From an uncultured Bacteroidota bacterium (GTDB lineage: Bacteria > Bacteroidota > Bacteroidia > NS11-12g > UBA9320), in NCBI GenBank assembly GCA_937124965.1, contig CAKZLB010000005.1, forward strand, positions 1 through 64,000: DNA of 64,000 bases. The letters are read 5' to 3'. This document shows positions 46,080-55,204 of the stretch, in pieces. Position 1 is the stretch's first letter, and each line of letters opens with the position of its first letter. A program made the translations under genes and the position numbers. The notes beneath the pieces are model-generated. The model was not told the origin of the DNA. It ran no database searches and saw only the letters and a list, made by a program, of their open reading frames with translations.

Positions 46080-46087
46080 CAAAGGTA
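46080..46087 (-). promoter_or_regulatory. -7 promoter element of trxA
   Basis: Exact TACCTTTG on the minus strand, 37 bp before the ATG. Confidence 0.6.
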
Positions 46088-46156
46088 TCTGTTCAACGAG
46101 AAACTTAATATTATTGTTCCATAATTTGTATTGATAGCGTTATAACCACCCCTTAT

Positions 46157-47452
46157 TTGAAGAACTTAAATCTTAGTAACCTCGCAATTATTTTCTGTAC
46201 TCTTCTATTTTCGTTTCAATCGTGCAAACCTGACAAAACTACGTCACAGCATGATTCCACGACCGTGAGTGATACCACCGAAAACACTTTAGCTTTAAAG
46301 CCTAAAACGTATTACTGTAGCATCGAAATTGACAATCAATACGACCTGATAGACACATTTTCAGTTGAAAAGAACTCAGTCTTTATGAATCTTTTTGATG
46401 ATTACGAGACAAATGACTCACTTTTATTTGAAGCCATAGGGTTAGCAGATTCTATTTTTCCTATAAATAAAATCATTGCCAACCGAGGGGTAAACATGAT
46501 TTATAGACAAAAAAATGGAAAGAAACATGCCAGCCATTTAATTTATCATGCAAATGAAACCGATAGATTGGTTATTGGTTTTCGGGATTCAGCAGAAGCA
46601 AGATGGCATTACTTACCTGTAGATACAATTGAACGAAGTATTTATGCTAAAATCGACAGAACATTATATCATAGCATTTTAGACGCAAACACATCGTATG
46701 AGCTAGGCATCAAAATGTCTGAAGTCTTTGCGTGGCAGGTCAACTTCTTTAGAATTGATGCTTCAGATTTTTTTAAGGTGATTTACGACGAATATCAAGT
46801 AGGTGGCAAAGCTGTAAAGCTTGGTGAAATAAAATCTGCCTTATTTTATCACCGCGGAGATTCATTCTACGCTTTTAGTTATGAAAACGGCGTTGACAAA
46901 GGTTATTATGATGAAAATGGTCAGAGTCTGAAAAAAGCGTTTCTTAAAGCTCCATTAAAGTATAGCCGTATTAGTTCGAGATACACGAAACGAAGGTTTC
47001 ATCCTGTTCAAAAAAGATGGAAGGCACATTTAGGAACTGACTATGCTGCACCACGAGGAACACCAATTAGAACAGTAGGTGACGGTAAAATTGTTGCCGC
47101 GTCGTATTCTGGGGGGAATGGACGCTATGTTAAAGTGGAGCACAACAGCACGTATACCACTCAGTATTTGCACATGAGCAGAATCGCAACTGGGATTAAA
47201 CGTGGAAAGTATGTAAAACAAGGTGAAGTGATTGGATATGTTGGAAGTACAGGACTTGCCACTGGACCACATTTGTGTTTTCGGTTTTGGAAAAATGGAG
47301 TACAAGTTGACCCATTTAAGATAAAAGCACCGCCAACAACACCTGTTTCGTCAGAAAATTTAGAAGACTTCAAAAGTAACAGCAGTCAACAACTTGAGAA
47401 GCTAGGGCAAATTCAATTGTCCACAACGTCTAAATCAGCGTCATCCGAATAA
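46157..47452 (+). CDS. M23-family peptidoglycan endopeptidase lipoprotein
   Basis: 431 aa. A lipoprotein signal ends FQSC (Cys about 23), so it is anchored in the envelope. Residues about 275-395 are the LytM/M23 metallopeptidase: HLGTDYAAPRGTPI (His 291, Asp 295), YLHMS (His near 338) and GPHLCFRFW (His near 371), with the GDGKIVAASYSGGNGRYVKV strand. All catalytic residues are kept, so it should cut peptide cross-links. The N-terminal 250 residues are unrecognised and may mask the active site. The start is TTG at 46157; no ATG precedes the signal. Its last 40 bp overlap the convergent TonB-C-like gene. Confidence 0.88.
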   Translation: MKNLNLSNLAIIFCTLLFSFQSCKPDKTTSQHDSTTVSDTTENTLALKPKTYYCSIEIDNQYDLIDTFSVEKNSVFMNLFDDYETNDSLLFEAIGLADSIFPINKIIANRGVNMIYRQKNGKKHASHLIYHANETDRLVIGFRDSAEARWHYLPVDTIERSIYAKIDRTLYHSILDANTSYELGIKMSEVFAWQVNFFRIDASDFFKVIYDEYQVGGKAVKLGEIKSALFYHRGDSFYAFSYENGVDKGYYDENGQSLKKAFLKAPLKYSRISSRYTKRRFHPVQKRWKAHLGTDYAAPRGTPIRTVGDGKIVAASYSGGNGRYVKVEHNSTYTTQYLHMSRIATGIKRGKYVKQGEVIGYVGSTGLATGPHLCFRFWKNGVQVDPFKIKAPPTTPVSSENLEDFKSNSSQQLEKLGQIQLSTTSKSASSE

Positions 47453-48138
47453 AGCGTAACAATCATTTTTCGCTGAACATTCACAGGTTTGTTATTAATG
47501 GTTCCTGCGGTACAATTTGGTAACATTTTAATTGCTGCAACCAGCGTTCGTTGCTCAACATCTCCAGAATGTGTTAAAACTTCAGCAAAAATCACCTTAC
47601 CTTTTGCTCCAATAATAAACTGTATTTCTGCAGTAATGGTGTCGAAGCTCTGATTAAAGGAATCAGTTAAAACACTTTCTAAGAACGTTTCAACAGAGTC
47701 TTTACCACCAATAAACGTTGGTAATACTTCACAGTCTTTGTAGAATGGAATTTGCTTTTTTTGCGTTTCCTCTTTTGGTGGTTCGTACGTAAAATTATAG
47801 ATAAGTATTGTTTGAGCTGTTGAGATCTCACCATCACGATAGGCGGGATTCCACAATGGCATATTATCAATAAACCTAGTGACCTCCTCTTCGAAGCCCA
47901 GCCCAGTGTTTGGAAAAATAAAACTCTCAATAGCTACTTTTCCGAAAGTGTCTATGCTGACAAGTACCCTTATCTCCGCCGACTGTTTTGCTTTGAATGC
48001 TAAATCAGGAAACTTTAAATTTGCTTGTAAATATGCGTCATACGCCACATCTCCATTTGGAAAACTCGCTGGAATATCCACTTGACTATAACCACTAATA
48101 ACAAGTAAACTTAAGATTAAGACCCAGAGTAAACGCAT
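47413..48138 (-). CDS. Secreted protein with TonB C-terminal-like domains
   Basis: 241 aa. A signal peptide (residues 1-18, VISGYSQ) and no membrane anchor. Two TonB_C-like segments: residues about 30-115 (AEIRVLVSIDTFGKVAIESF) and about 145-230 (AEIQFIIGAKGKVIFAEVL, LPNCTAGTINNKPVNVQRKM). Without the inner-membrane helix it cannot be a normal TonB energy transducer and may bind outer-membrane receptors or the wall. Its ATG overlaps the stop of the kinase gene as TAATG, so translation is coupled. Confidence 0.8.
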   Translation of the reverse strand: MRLLWVLILSLLVISGYSQVDIPASFPNGDVAYDAYLQANLKFPDLAFKAKQSAEIRVLVSIDTFGKVAIESFIFPNTGLGFEEEVTRFIDNMPLWNPAYRDGEISTAQTILIYNFTYEPPKEETQKKQIPFYKDCEVLPTFIGGKDSVETFLESVLTDSFNQSFDTITAEIQFIIGAKGKVIFAEVLTHSGDVEQRTLVAAIKMLPNCTAGTINNKPVNVQRKMIVTLYSDDADLDVVDN

Positions 48139-49301
48139 TATTTCTTTAACGTAATTTTAAAGGTTGTTCGTTCGTTTGGAAGTGACTCTTTAACGATTAT
48201 TGTTCCGTTGTGGTAGTTTTCTACGATTCTTTTGACTAACGATAGACCTAACCCCCATCCCCTTTTTTTTGTAGTAAATCCTGGTTCAAAAACTGTTTTA
48301 AATCTTCCTGAAGGAATTCCTTTACCAGTATCTATAACTTCTAAATAAAGCATTTTTTCATTTTCGTAGATCTTGTAAGTAAGTGCTCCTTCACCTGACA
48401 TTGCATCAGTCGCGTTTTTGGTCAAGTTCTCTAAAACCCACGCAAACAGAGGAACATTTAGATGGCACGTCCCATCTTGTGTTTCATTTATTATTTCGAA
48501 AGACACCCGACTTGAAAGGCGTTTTTCCAAGTACCCAACGGTTTCACTCACAACGTCAAACATCTTTGTTGGTGTTAAAATTGGTTCAGAACCAATTTTG
48601 CTAAACCGCTCGGTTATTAATTCCAATCGTGTAATATCGTTCGATATTTCATCAATTATTTCGGTCGAAACATGCCCTTCATTTACTTTGATTAACTCCA
48701 TCCACGCCATAAGAGATGAAATAGGTGTTCCTAATTGATGCGCAGTTTCTTTACTCATTCCCACCCAAACCTGGTTTTGCTCAGATCGCTTTGAATAACT
48801 AAACGCATAATAACTTACGAGCAAAAAGATGGTAATTATTAATAGTTGAAAGTATGGATAGAGCTTCAACTTGGTAAACAAAATTGAATTTTCATAATAA
48901 ATAATGATGTTCTGATCATCAAACAAACCGGCAACAATTGGTTCATTCGACTCTTTCATAACCTCAATCGTTTTTTCAATATACTCTGTATCTTCTGCAA
49001 GCGTCGAATCTATGTTTCTGTTGGCGATAACAGTTCCATCTTCTAAGGTTACAATTACCGGAATAGTATTATTTGCACGGATAACCGACAAAGCATAAGT
49101 AATATCAAAATTGTCATCCGTTTGCATTGTAGCGATTTGACGCGTTGCTTCTGCCCACAATGCAACTTTTACCCGTTCCTCCTCTTTAAGCTTTTTTGCT
49201 AAATTATCAGTGTACAGCAGCGAAACTGCAACAATCAGCAAAGCCACACAGAGTAAAAGGACCTTTATGATTGACTTAACTTGATAATTATTGAATGCCA
49301 T
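48138..49301 (-). CDS. Membrane sensor histidine kinase, orphan
   Basis: 387 aa. Two membrane helices (about 11-29 and 146-164) bracket a 115-residue extracytoplasmic sensor. No HAMP domain is evident. The HisKA-like part has KETAHQLGTPISSLMAW (His about 187), followed by the ATPase domain with ENLTKNATDAM, IDTGKGIPSGRFKTVFEPGFTTK and GWGLGLSLVKRIVE. The AHQLGTP form of the H-box is common in Bacteroidota kinases of this type. No response regulator is adjacent. It forms a pair with the secreted TonB-C-like protein. Confidence 0.9.
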   Translation of the reverse strand: MAFNNYQVKSIIKVLLLCVALLIVAVSLLYTDNLAKKLKEEERVKVALWAEATRQIATMQTDDNFDITYALSVIRANNTIPVIVTLEDGTVIANRNIDSTLAEDTEYIEKTIEVMKESNEPIVAGLFDDQNIIIYYENSILFTKLKLYPYFQLLIITIFLLVSYYAFSYSKRSEQNQVWVGMSKETAHQLGTPISSLMAWMELIKVNEGHVSTEIIDEISNDITRLELITERFSKIGSEPILTPTKMFDVVSETVGYLEKRLSSRVSFEIINETQDGTCHLNVPLFAWVLENLTKNATDAMSGEGALTYKIYENEKMLYLEVIDTGKGIPSGRFKTVFEPGFTTKKRGWGLGLSLVKRIVENYHNGTIIVKESLPNERTTFKITLKK

Positions 49302-49388
49302 TGATTACAAAGAACGATTTTTTTCTTTTCAGTGGTACATTCTCTTTGATTGTTTCCATCCACATAGGGCAAAAACTAGAACTAACTG

Positions 49389-49396
49389 TATTTTTG
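49389..49396 (+). promoter_or_regulatory. -7 promoter element of the cyclase-family gene
   Basis: Exact TATTTTTG, 15 bp before the ATG at 49412; its presence argues against the longer frame that begins at 49295 inside the kinase gene. Confidence 0.5.
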
Positions 49397-49411
49397 AGTT
49401 TTACAAAAAAT

Positions 49412-50164
49412 ATGAAGTTCAAATTTGATCATAAAGGCAGTACGTATCAATATGACAGCGATACGTATTTTGATTTGTCAACTCCAATTAAAAATGGTGA
49501 CCACAATGTAAACGCATATTATTTAGCGCAGCCTGTATTTGAACCATTTCGTGCGGGCGACTTTGTCGGTTCTGTGGCACAAGGTGGAGCATGCAACTGT
49601 GAAACTATAACGTTTAACGCTCATGGAAATGGCACGCACACAGAGTGTGTCGGTCATATTTGTGATGAGGGTTATACTATAAATGGTTGCTTAAAATCAT
49701 TTCAAACGATGGCTATTGTTGCAAGCGTTACTCCTGAAAAACTTGAAAACGGCGACTCAATTATTCGACAGTCATCGCTTACAGATGTAAATTTATCTGG
49801 AGTTCAGTCTGTCATCTTAAGGAGCTTACCTAATAATACTTCAAAAAAAGAAGCTCATTATTCAGGCACTAACCCAACGTACTTTGAACCAGCATTAATG
49901 GCCCATTTGGCAAAAAACGGAATCAAACATGTAATTGTCGACCTTCCTTCTGTTGACCGTGAAGAAGATGGCGGAGCGTTACTCTCACACCATGCTTTTT
50001 GGCAATACCCAGATGCGCCACGAACAGATGCTACAATCACTGAATTAGCTTACATCGATAATGACATCGTTGACGGCACATATTTACTTCATATCCATAT
50101 AGCATCATTCGAATCAGATGCGAGCCCAAGTAAACCAATCCTCTACCCTATTTCCGAGATCTAG
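49412..50164 (+). CDS. Cyclase/kynurenine-formamidase-family hydrolase
   Basis: 250 aa, cytosolic metal-dependent amidohydrolase fold. The signature is HGNGTHTECVGH, a variant of the HxGTHxDxPxH metal motif. There are also strands LRSLPN and IVDLPSVDREEDGG. Relatives hydrolyse N-formylkynurenine or cyclic imides. Replacement of the Asp by Glu in THTEC keeps a metal ligand, but the exact substrate is uncertain. The ATG at 49412 was chosen because the 39 upstream residues overlap the divergent kinase gene and do not look conserved. The next gene starts at its stop (TAGTG). Confidence 0.82.
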   Translation: MKFKFDHKGSTYQYDSDTYFDLSTPIKNGDHNVNAYYLAQPVFEPFRAGDFVGSVAQGGACNCETITFNAHGNGTHTECVGHICDEGYTINGCLKSFQTMAIVASVTPEKLENGDSIIRQSSLTDVNLSGVQSVILRSLPNNTSKKEAHYSGTNPTYFEPALMAHLAKNGIKHVIVDLPSVDREEDGGALLSHHAFWQYPDAPRTDATITELAYIDNDIVDGTYLLHIHIASFESDASPSKPILYPISEI

Positions 50165-51162
50165 TGGACACCGAAAAGCTCCTTTATTTTGCAACCTCAA
50201 TAACGTCAAGCGTTGTTAATGCGCTACCTAAAAAATCGCGTTCGATTAACACAATTCTACTTGTAAAGTTGGATGAGATCGGTGATATGATTTATACATT
50301 TCACTGTATTGAAGCATTAGCTGAACAATACCCAGATGCTGAGATTACCGTATTGTGTAAACCAATGAATAGTGCATTAGTTGCTCAGACAGGAGTCGTT
50401 AAAACCATAGTAAATGACATTGTTGATTTACAAAAAAAGTATGACCTTCAGGTTGATTTCAGAGGAAATTGGTCTACTTTTAAAAAAGCCCTTTTCGGTG
50501 GATGTCGCTACTATTATGACCGCGGAAGTATTAGACTGCGTAACAAGTTTGACAGTGGGCAAGTTCATGAACTCTACACCAATCAAGACACAATAAAAGA
50601 CTTATTTCCAGAAGATTACACTTGGATAAAACCAAAACTTCATCCAACAACAGAAGACGTACAAAACGTCGAGCGACTATTGGTCGATCATGACCTTAAA
50701 CACTATATAGTTATGCATTGCGGTGCACGAGAAGAGATTCGACGATGGCCTGTTGAGCGTTTCGCAGAATTGATTTCTATGTTGTACCAGACGTACGACT
50801 TGAAAACAATTTTGATTGGCGCGCCCAATGAGGTTGAATTGGTTGACTCAGTTTGCAAACTGACTTCGCATGCCTTTTCATTTGCAGGAAAAACGAACCT
50901 GATGGAGTTAGGTGTACTCATGCGTAAATCGAGATTATTTGTCGGCAACGAAAGCGGCCCGTTGCATTTTGCCGTGATTGAGCAGAAACCGCTGGTAGCC
51001 TTATTTGGACCAGGAGTAAAGGATGTATTTTACCCATTGTATCCCAACCAAAAAGTCATTCATCACGTCACAGATGCATCGACCGAAGTTCAAAAAAAGG
51101 AAAGCATAATGAAGATAACTGTGAATGAAGTTTTTGAAACTATTCAAAGTTTAGGATTTTAA
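50164..51162 (+). CDS. Glycosyltransferase family 9 (heptosyltransferase-like)
   Basis: 332 aa, a GT-B fold enzyme on the cytosolic membrane face. N-domain: ILLVKLDEIGDMIYTFHCIEAL, which is the family start, then DLQVDFRGNW. C-domain: HCGAREEIRRWPVERFAELISML and LFVGNESGPLHFAVIEQKPLVALFGPG, the donor-binding pair. It should add a sugar (heptose or other) to lipopolysaccharide core. The start is a GTG whose first base is the last base of the upstream TAG. The SUMF1-type lipoprotein gene follows after 1 bp. Confidence 0.88.
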   Translation: MDTEKLLYFATSITSSVVNALPKKSRSINTILLVKLDEIGDMIYTFHCIEALAEQYPDAEITVLCKPMNSALVAQTGVVKTIVNDIVDLQKKYDLQVDFRGNWSTFKKALFGGCRYYYDRGSIRLRNKFDSGQVHELYTNQDTIKDLFPEDYTWIKPKLHPTTEDVQNVERLLVDHDLKHYIVMHCGAREEIRRWPVERFAELISMLYQTYDLKTILIGAPNEVELVDSVCKLTSHAFSFAGKTNLMELGVLMRKSRLFVGNESGPLHFAVIEQKPLVALFGPGVKDVFYPLYPNQKVIHHVTDASTEVQKKESIMKITVNEVFETIQSLGF

Positions 51163-51163
51163 G

Positions 51164-52882
51164 ATGAGGACTAAACTTCATATCGTATTATTCTTTGCTG
51201 TCTTTATTTCTTGTTTTTATGGATGTAAAAAGAATACGGTTCCCTCCTATAAAGGTTATGAACTAACTGGACAACAAGCACCTTTGGACATGGTTTTTAT
51301 TCCAGGTGACGGAAAAATTCCATCCTTTTACATTGGGCGAAGCGAAGAACCAAATATTAATTATGTCGCGTATTTGAGCTGGGTAAAAAACACATTTATC
51401 GATTATCCTGAAGTGTATGAAGACGCCAAAATACGCTTTAATTCAGGCGGATCTGTCACTCGATTTAATGACCCGACATTGGTTTATCATATGGAGCATC
51501 CTGCATTCGCGTATTACCCTATCGTAGGTGCCACATGGAATCAAATTCAAAACTACCTTGTATGGAAAACAGACCGATTGAATGAAGATATCTTAATTCA
51601 AAACGATTTTACGGAGGAAGATTTCAATCAGATGAATGAAGAAAACTTTAATACAGAATCTTTTATTTATGGTCAATATATGGGAAGAAGGAATAAGCCC
51701 ATGTATGTTGACAAGCGCAAAAAAACAACACGTTCTATTGCGTGGGATGACGGAATTTTATTCGCTGGATTTCGATTACCTAACGAGGCAGAGTGGGAAT
51801 TATTAAAAAACGAAGAAAATAATCAGGTAGTTCAATCTTCTTATCCCTATGGAGAAAATTATCCGTTTTTGCGATGGTTACGCCCAACATATGATGGTTA
51901 TTATAGTTTAGAAGGGATTTCAGACTATCATCATTTCTGGAAAAATCAAAATTCAAATAAAAAAATCGATTTAACGCACTATCAAAACGGAATTCAGGGT
52001 CCATATATTTCTCAAAAACCCAGCAATGTTGCTGGCAATGTAAAAGAGTGGCTAATGGACGTTTACCATGATACGGCTATCACTGATTGGGAAAGTCTAC
52101 CAGAATATTTTTACAAAATCGGTTTTGAAACCCGTGCAGAAAAGCAGCGAGGTATTTACGATCAAGATGGAATAATCGACTTAAAAGATAGTCTTGGTCG
52201 ACTTAAATTTAGAATATTAGGTATCAACTCCGATGGAAGTCCACTTTGGTCATTGCATCCGAGAAACGGCAGCACTATTCGGGTTGCTGGCTATGATACC
52301 ACTCGTCAATATATCGATACGGCTAACTTTTATTTTGAAACTGAGTTTGATTCATTCTATAAGCGTTTTAAGAAAACACTAACCAAAGTTTATTTCTTTT
52401 ATAAGAGCCAAACAACCGATGATAACAATCCATACAACTACTATAATGGGTTAGTTGAAAATCCAAATATGCTCATTTTGAAACCATATTTAGTAAACTA
52501 CAATTACCAAAAACCATTACTTGAGATACCTCCAGAACATGATTTTGAGGCCATTAACCGTGAGACTTATTTTTGGGTAAAAAAAGCGTGGGACACTCAT
52601 TTAGGTAATCAATATTGTTGTGTTAGTCTGATAAATATGTCTCGGTTTCAATGCAACGATACTGGAATTTATTATGAAACATTAACTCCAAAATATGAAC
52701 AAGTCACAAACGAAGACCATCAACAATACAAACTAATCCGAGGTGGTACTTGGGAATCACCCAATTTTAAAAACAGGGAATTTATGTTAGCTGATAGTGG
52801 CAGTTCTGATGTTGGCTTTCGAGTGCTTCTGCCCTACACCAATATGCCGGTCAAGGAAAAATACAAGGTGAAGTGGAAATAA
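51164..52882 (+). CDS. SUMF1/formylglycine-enzyme-fold lipoprotein (GldJ/GldK-like)
   Basis: 572 aa. A lipoprotein signal ends FYGC (Cys21), followed by lysines. The FGE-sulfatase (C-type-lectin-like) fold is spread over the protein: DMVFIPGDG, PIVGATWNQIQNYLVW, GFRLPNEAEWELLK, NVAGNVKEWLMDVY and RGGTWESPNFKNREFM ... GFRVLLPY. The layout, with a lipid anchor and large insertions, resembles the T9SS/gliding lipoproteins GldJ and GldK more than a sulfatase-activating enzyme; the two active-site Cys of the latter are not evident. It starts 1 bp after the glycosyltransferase. Exact identity within the family is open. Confidence 0.8.
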   Translation: MRTKLHIVLFFAVFISCFYGCKKNTVPSYKGYELTGQQAPLDMVFIPGDGKIPSFYIGRSEEPNINYVAYLSWVKNTFIDYPEVYEDAKIRFNSGGSVTRFNDPTLVYHMEHPAFAYYPIVGATWNQIQNYLVWKTDRLNEDILIQNDFTEEDFNQMNEENFNTESFIYGQYMGRRNKPMYVDKRKKTTRSIAWDDGILFAGFRLPNEAEWELLKNEENNQVVQSSYPYGENYPFLRWLRPTYDGYYSLEGISDYHHFWKNQNSNKKIDLTHYQNGIQGPYISQKPSNVAGNVKEWLMDVYHDTAITDWESLPEYFYKIGFETRAEKQRGIYDQDGIIDLKDSLGRLKFRILGINSDGSPLWSLHPRNGSTIRVAGYDTTRQYIDTANFYFETEFDSFYKRFKKTLTKVYFFYKSQTTDDNNPYNYYNGLVENPNMLILKPYLVNYNYQKPLLEIPPEHDFEAINRETYFWVKKAWDTHLGNQYCCVSLINMSRFQCNDTGIYYETLTPKYEQVTNEDHQQYKLIRGGTWESPNFKNREFMLADSGSSDVGFRVLLPYTNMPVKEKYKVKWK

Positions 52883-53087
52883 GGTATTTATATTTAGTCA
52901 AGCAGTATTAAGCGTGTTGAACAGCGTATCATAGGTAAGAAACCACAACTAACTATTTCAATGAATTCATTCAAATTTTCTACGTTGATGTTATAGTTCG
53001 TTGGTGCTAGGTTCTATGACATTACATGTGCATTTAGTTACGATCACGGATTACTAAGGATCTTATCGGTCAACAGGAAATAATTCG

Positions 53088-53095
53088 TATTTTTG
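53088..53095 (+). promoter_or_regulatory. -7 promoter element of the barrel/lipoprotein cassette
   Basis: Exact TATTTTTG. It covers the TTG at 53093, leaving GTG 53099 as the only usable start and implying an almost leaderless message. Confidence 0.5.
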
Positions 53096-53098
53096 GTC

Positions 53099-54121
53099 GT
53101 GCAATCAAAGTTCCATCGAACCATAATTCTCAGATTTAGTCTTATAGCATTCTGCTTATCCTTTAGCTTTAAAGCGCATTCGGATTGCGGTGACAATCTT
53201 ATTTCTGCAAAAAAACTTTACGAAGAAGGTAAACTTGACGACGCCATCAATCTGATATTACCTTGCAGTCAAACAGAAAGCGCCGTGCAATGGCAAGCTT
53301 ATAAGCTATTAACAAAAGCCTATTTAGCTAAACAGGATGACATAAATGCTAGAAATGCTGCTGTTCGTATGATTGAGTTACATCCTACGTATGAAGTAAA
53401 CCCTCGTTACGATTCTAAGGGTTTTATAAATTTATTAAAATCGATAGATGTCATTCCTAAATTATCCTTTGGTTTAACGATTATGTATGGACCTAACATT
53501 ACCTTACCCAGAGTTACAAAACTATACACACCAGCTATTTATGATAAAACGTACTCGAATAAAGGAGGGTTTCAACTTGGCCTTGTAGCAGGTTACAATA
53601 TAAATTTAAACCATGGTTTTGGCTTTAATATGATTTACAACGTTAAAAATTATCAGGTCAATTATGATTGGTCTGGAAATTCATATGATATTAGTGAATC
53701 CCTTAGATATATTGATTTTCCTCTAATGTATCGCTACTCATTCAGCACAAATAAGCCTGTACGATTTAGTATTCTTGCTGGGCCATATGCAAGTGTATTG
53801 GTCAATTCACATAACAATATTATTGCAAAAAATGAGGCAGTTAGTTCAGAGCTACCTCACTACGGGTCAAACGTTAGAAGAAAAAAGTTAGCGTATGGTG
53901 GACTAATTGGACTAGGATTGAACATAAAATCAAAAAAAGGGCATTTTAGTTTGGAAACTCGGTACAGTAGGTCAATAAGTAATATTACTGAAGAGTCAAG
54001 TAGGTATGACAATTCACTGCTGATGTATGACTTTGTCTATCTCGATGATGACATTCAACTTGATTATTTATCACTGTCAGTAGGTTATCATTTTTATATA
54101 AACTATAAGGTACCAAAATGA
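53099..54121 (+). CDS. TPR plus outer-membrane beta-barrel protein, paralogue 1
   Basis: About 340 aa. A signal peptide (SFKAHS) is followed by a Cys pair and TPR-like helices (about 28-105: AKKLYEEGKLDDAINLILPC, NAAVRMIELHP). A conserved hinge (YDSKGFINLLKSIDVIPKLS) leads into a PorT-like 8-10-strand barrel (about 120-340: IDFPLMYRYSFST, FSILAGPYASVL, LSVGYHFYI). The protein is thus an outer-membrane barrel with a periplasmic repeat domain. Start: GTG 53099, because the -7 element overlaps the only earlier candidate. The stop overlaps the ATG of paralogue 2 by 4 bp. Function unknown. Confidence 0.78.
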   Translation: MQSKFHRTIILRFSLIAFCLSFSFKAHSDCGDNLISAKKLYEEGKLDDAINLILPCSQTESAVQWQAYKLLTKAYLAKQDDINARNAAVRMIELHPTYEVNPRYDSKGFINLLKSIDVIPKLSFGLTIMYGPNITLPRVTKLYTPAIYDKTYSNKGGFQLGLVAGYNINLNHGFGFNMIYNVKNYQVNYDWSGNSYDISESLRYIDFPLMYRYSFSTNKPVRFSILAGPYASVLVNSHNNIIAKNEAVSSELPHYGSNVRRKKLAYGGLIGLGLNIKSKKGHFSLETRYSRSISNITEESSRYDNSLLMYDFVYLDDDIQLDYLSLSVGYHFYINYKVPK

Positions 54122-55128
54122 AGTACGTACTGATTTTACTAATTTCATTCGTTGGTTCGCTTAACGTATATGCGCAATCAAACTGCAACAATTCATTGTT
54201 TGAAGCCAGTAAACTATATGAGTCTGGTTTGGTGCAAATGGCCATTGATACATTAGAGCCATGTTACACTTCGCAAAACATTGAAAAAGATGAGCGACTA
54301 GATGCCGCAAGACTCTTAGCTTTATGTTACTTATTTTTCAAAAATTCAGAAAAGGTTGATAATTATGCTCTTGAAATGATTCAAATTGAGCCTAATTATC
54401 AGAAACACCCTTTTATCGACCCAAAGGATTTAACAGCTGTTCTGGATCAGTATAGAGTAGAACCTGCCTTAAGTGTTGGGTTCATGGCTGGAGTATCTGG
54501 AAACCAATTTAGGTTACTAAAAAACTATTCACCAGCAAACATTTCGTCAACATACACAGCTCGATCGGGTTTAACAGCTGGCATATTAGGAGAATATCGC
54601 CTGGGAAAATCAAGTGCGATAAGACTAATAGCGTCAATAAACTCTTATGGTTATGTGAGAGAAATGGACAATGTTGCTGGCACAAAGAAATCGTACACTG
54701 AGAATATTAATAGCATCGGTGTTCCATTGTTCTTTAGAAGGTATGTCACGCTTAAGAATTGGAAGCTGCATATGGACGTAGGTGGTCAATACAATTATGT
54801 GATATCGAGTTTTGCAGATATGCAATCAACAAGTTTATTTGATGGAACAACTCGTCAAACAAGTACAAGCACTAGTCCTTATCGAAATCGAAGTTTGTAT
54901 GGAGGAAGACTAGGGTTTGGAATGAGCAAAACTGCTGGTACAGGTCAGTTTGATCTAAATATTAGTTATGTTAGGTTTATTTCGAATTTTGCGGTACCTG
55001 AAGCGAGGTATGACAATGTTGACTTTCTATTAGCGACGCAATATTTTGATCCTGATTTTAGCTTAAACTCTATTGCAATAAATATATCATATCAATTTGA
55101 GGCAATACATAGAATAGTAAAACATTAG
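54118..55128 (+). CDS. TPR plus outer-membrane beta-barrel protein, paralogue 2
   Basis: 336 aa and a clear tandem paralogue of the preceding gene: same signal peptide position (VYAQS), Cys-containing N-domain (SKLYESGLVQMAIDTLEPC), hinge (FIDPKDLTAVLDQYRVEPALS) and PorT-like barrel. Identity between the two is limited, so the duplication is old and roles have probably diverged. ATG and upstream TGA overlap (ATGA), so they are co-translated. A 76-bp gap separates it from the first lipoprotein. Function unknown. Confidence 0.82.
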   Translation: MKYVLILLISFVGSLNVYAQSNCNNSLFEASKLYESGLVQMAIDTLEPCYTSQNIEKDERLDAARLLALCYLFFKNSEKVDNYALEMIQIEPNYQKHPFIDPKDLTAVLDQYRVEPALSVGFMAGVSGNQFRLLKNYSPANISSTYTARSGLTAGILGEYRLGKSSAIRLIASINSYGYVREMDNVAGTKKSYTENINSIGVPLFFRRYVTLKNWKLHMDVGGQYNYVISSFADMQSTSLFDGTTRQTSTSTSPYRNRSLYGGRLGFGMSKTAGTGQFDLNISYVRFISNFAVPEARYDNVDFLLATQYFDPDFSLNSIAINISYQFEAIHRIVKH

Positions 55129-55204
55129 TACGGTGAATAAAATGAATCACAGGTTAAGAAATGATGAGACAACTTTACAAAATAGATAACTGCAATAAAG
55201 ACAA

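Noticed and set aside
51164-52882. Sulfatase-activating formylglycine enzyme
   Set aside because: The fold is present, but the catalytic Cys pair was not found and the lipid anchor points to a structural GldJ/GldK-like role.
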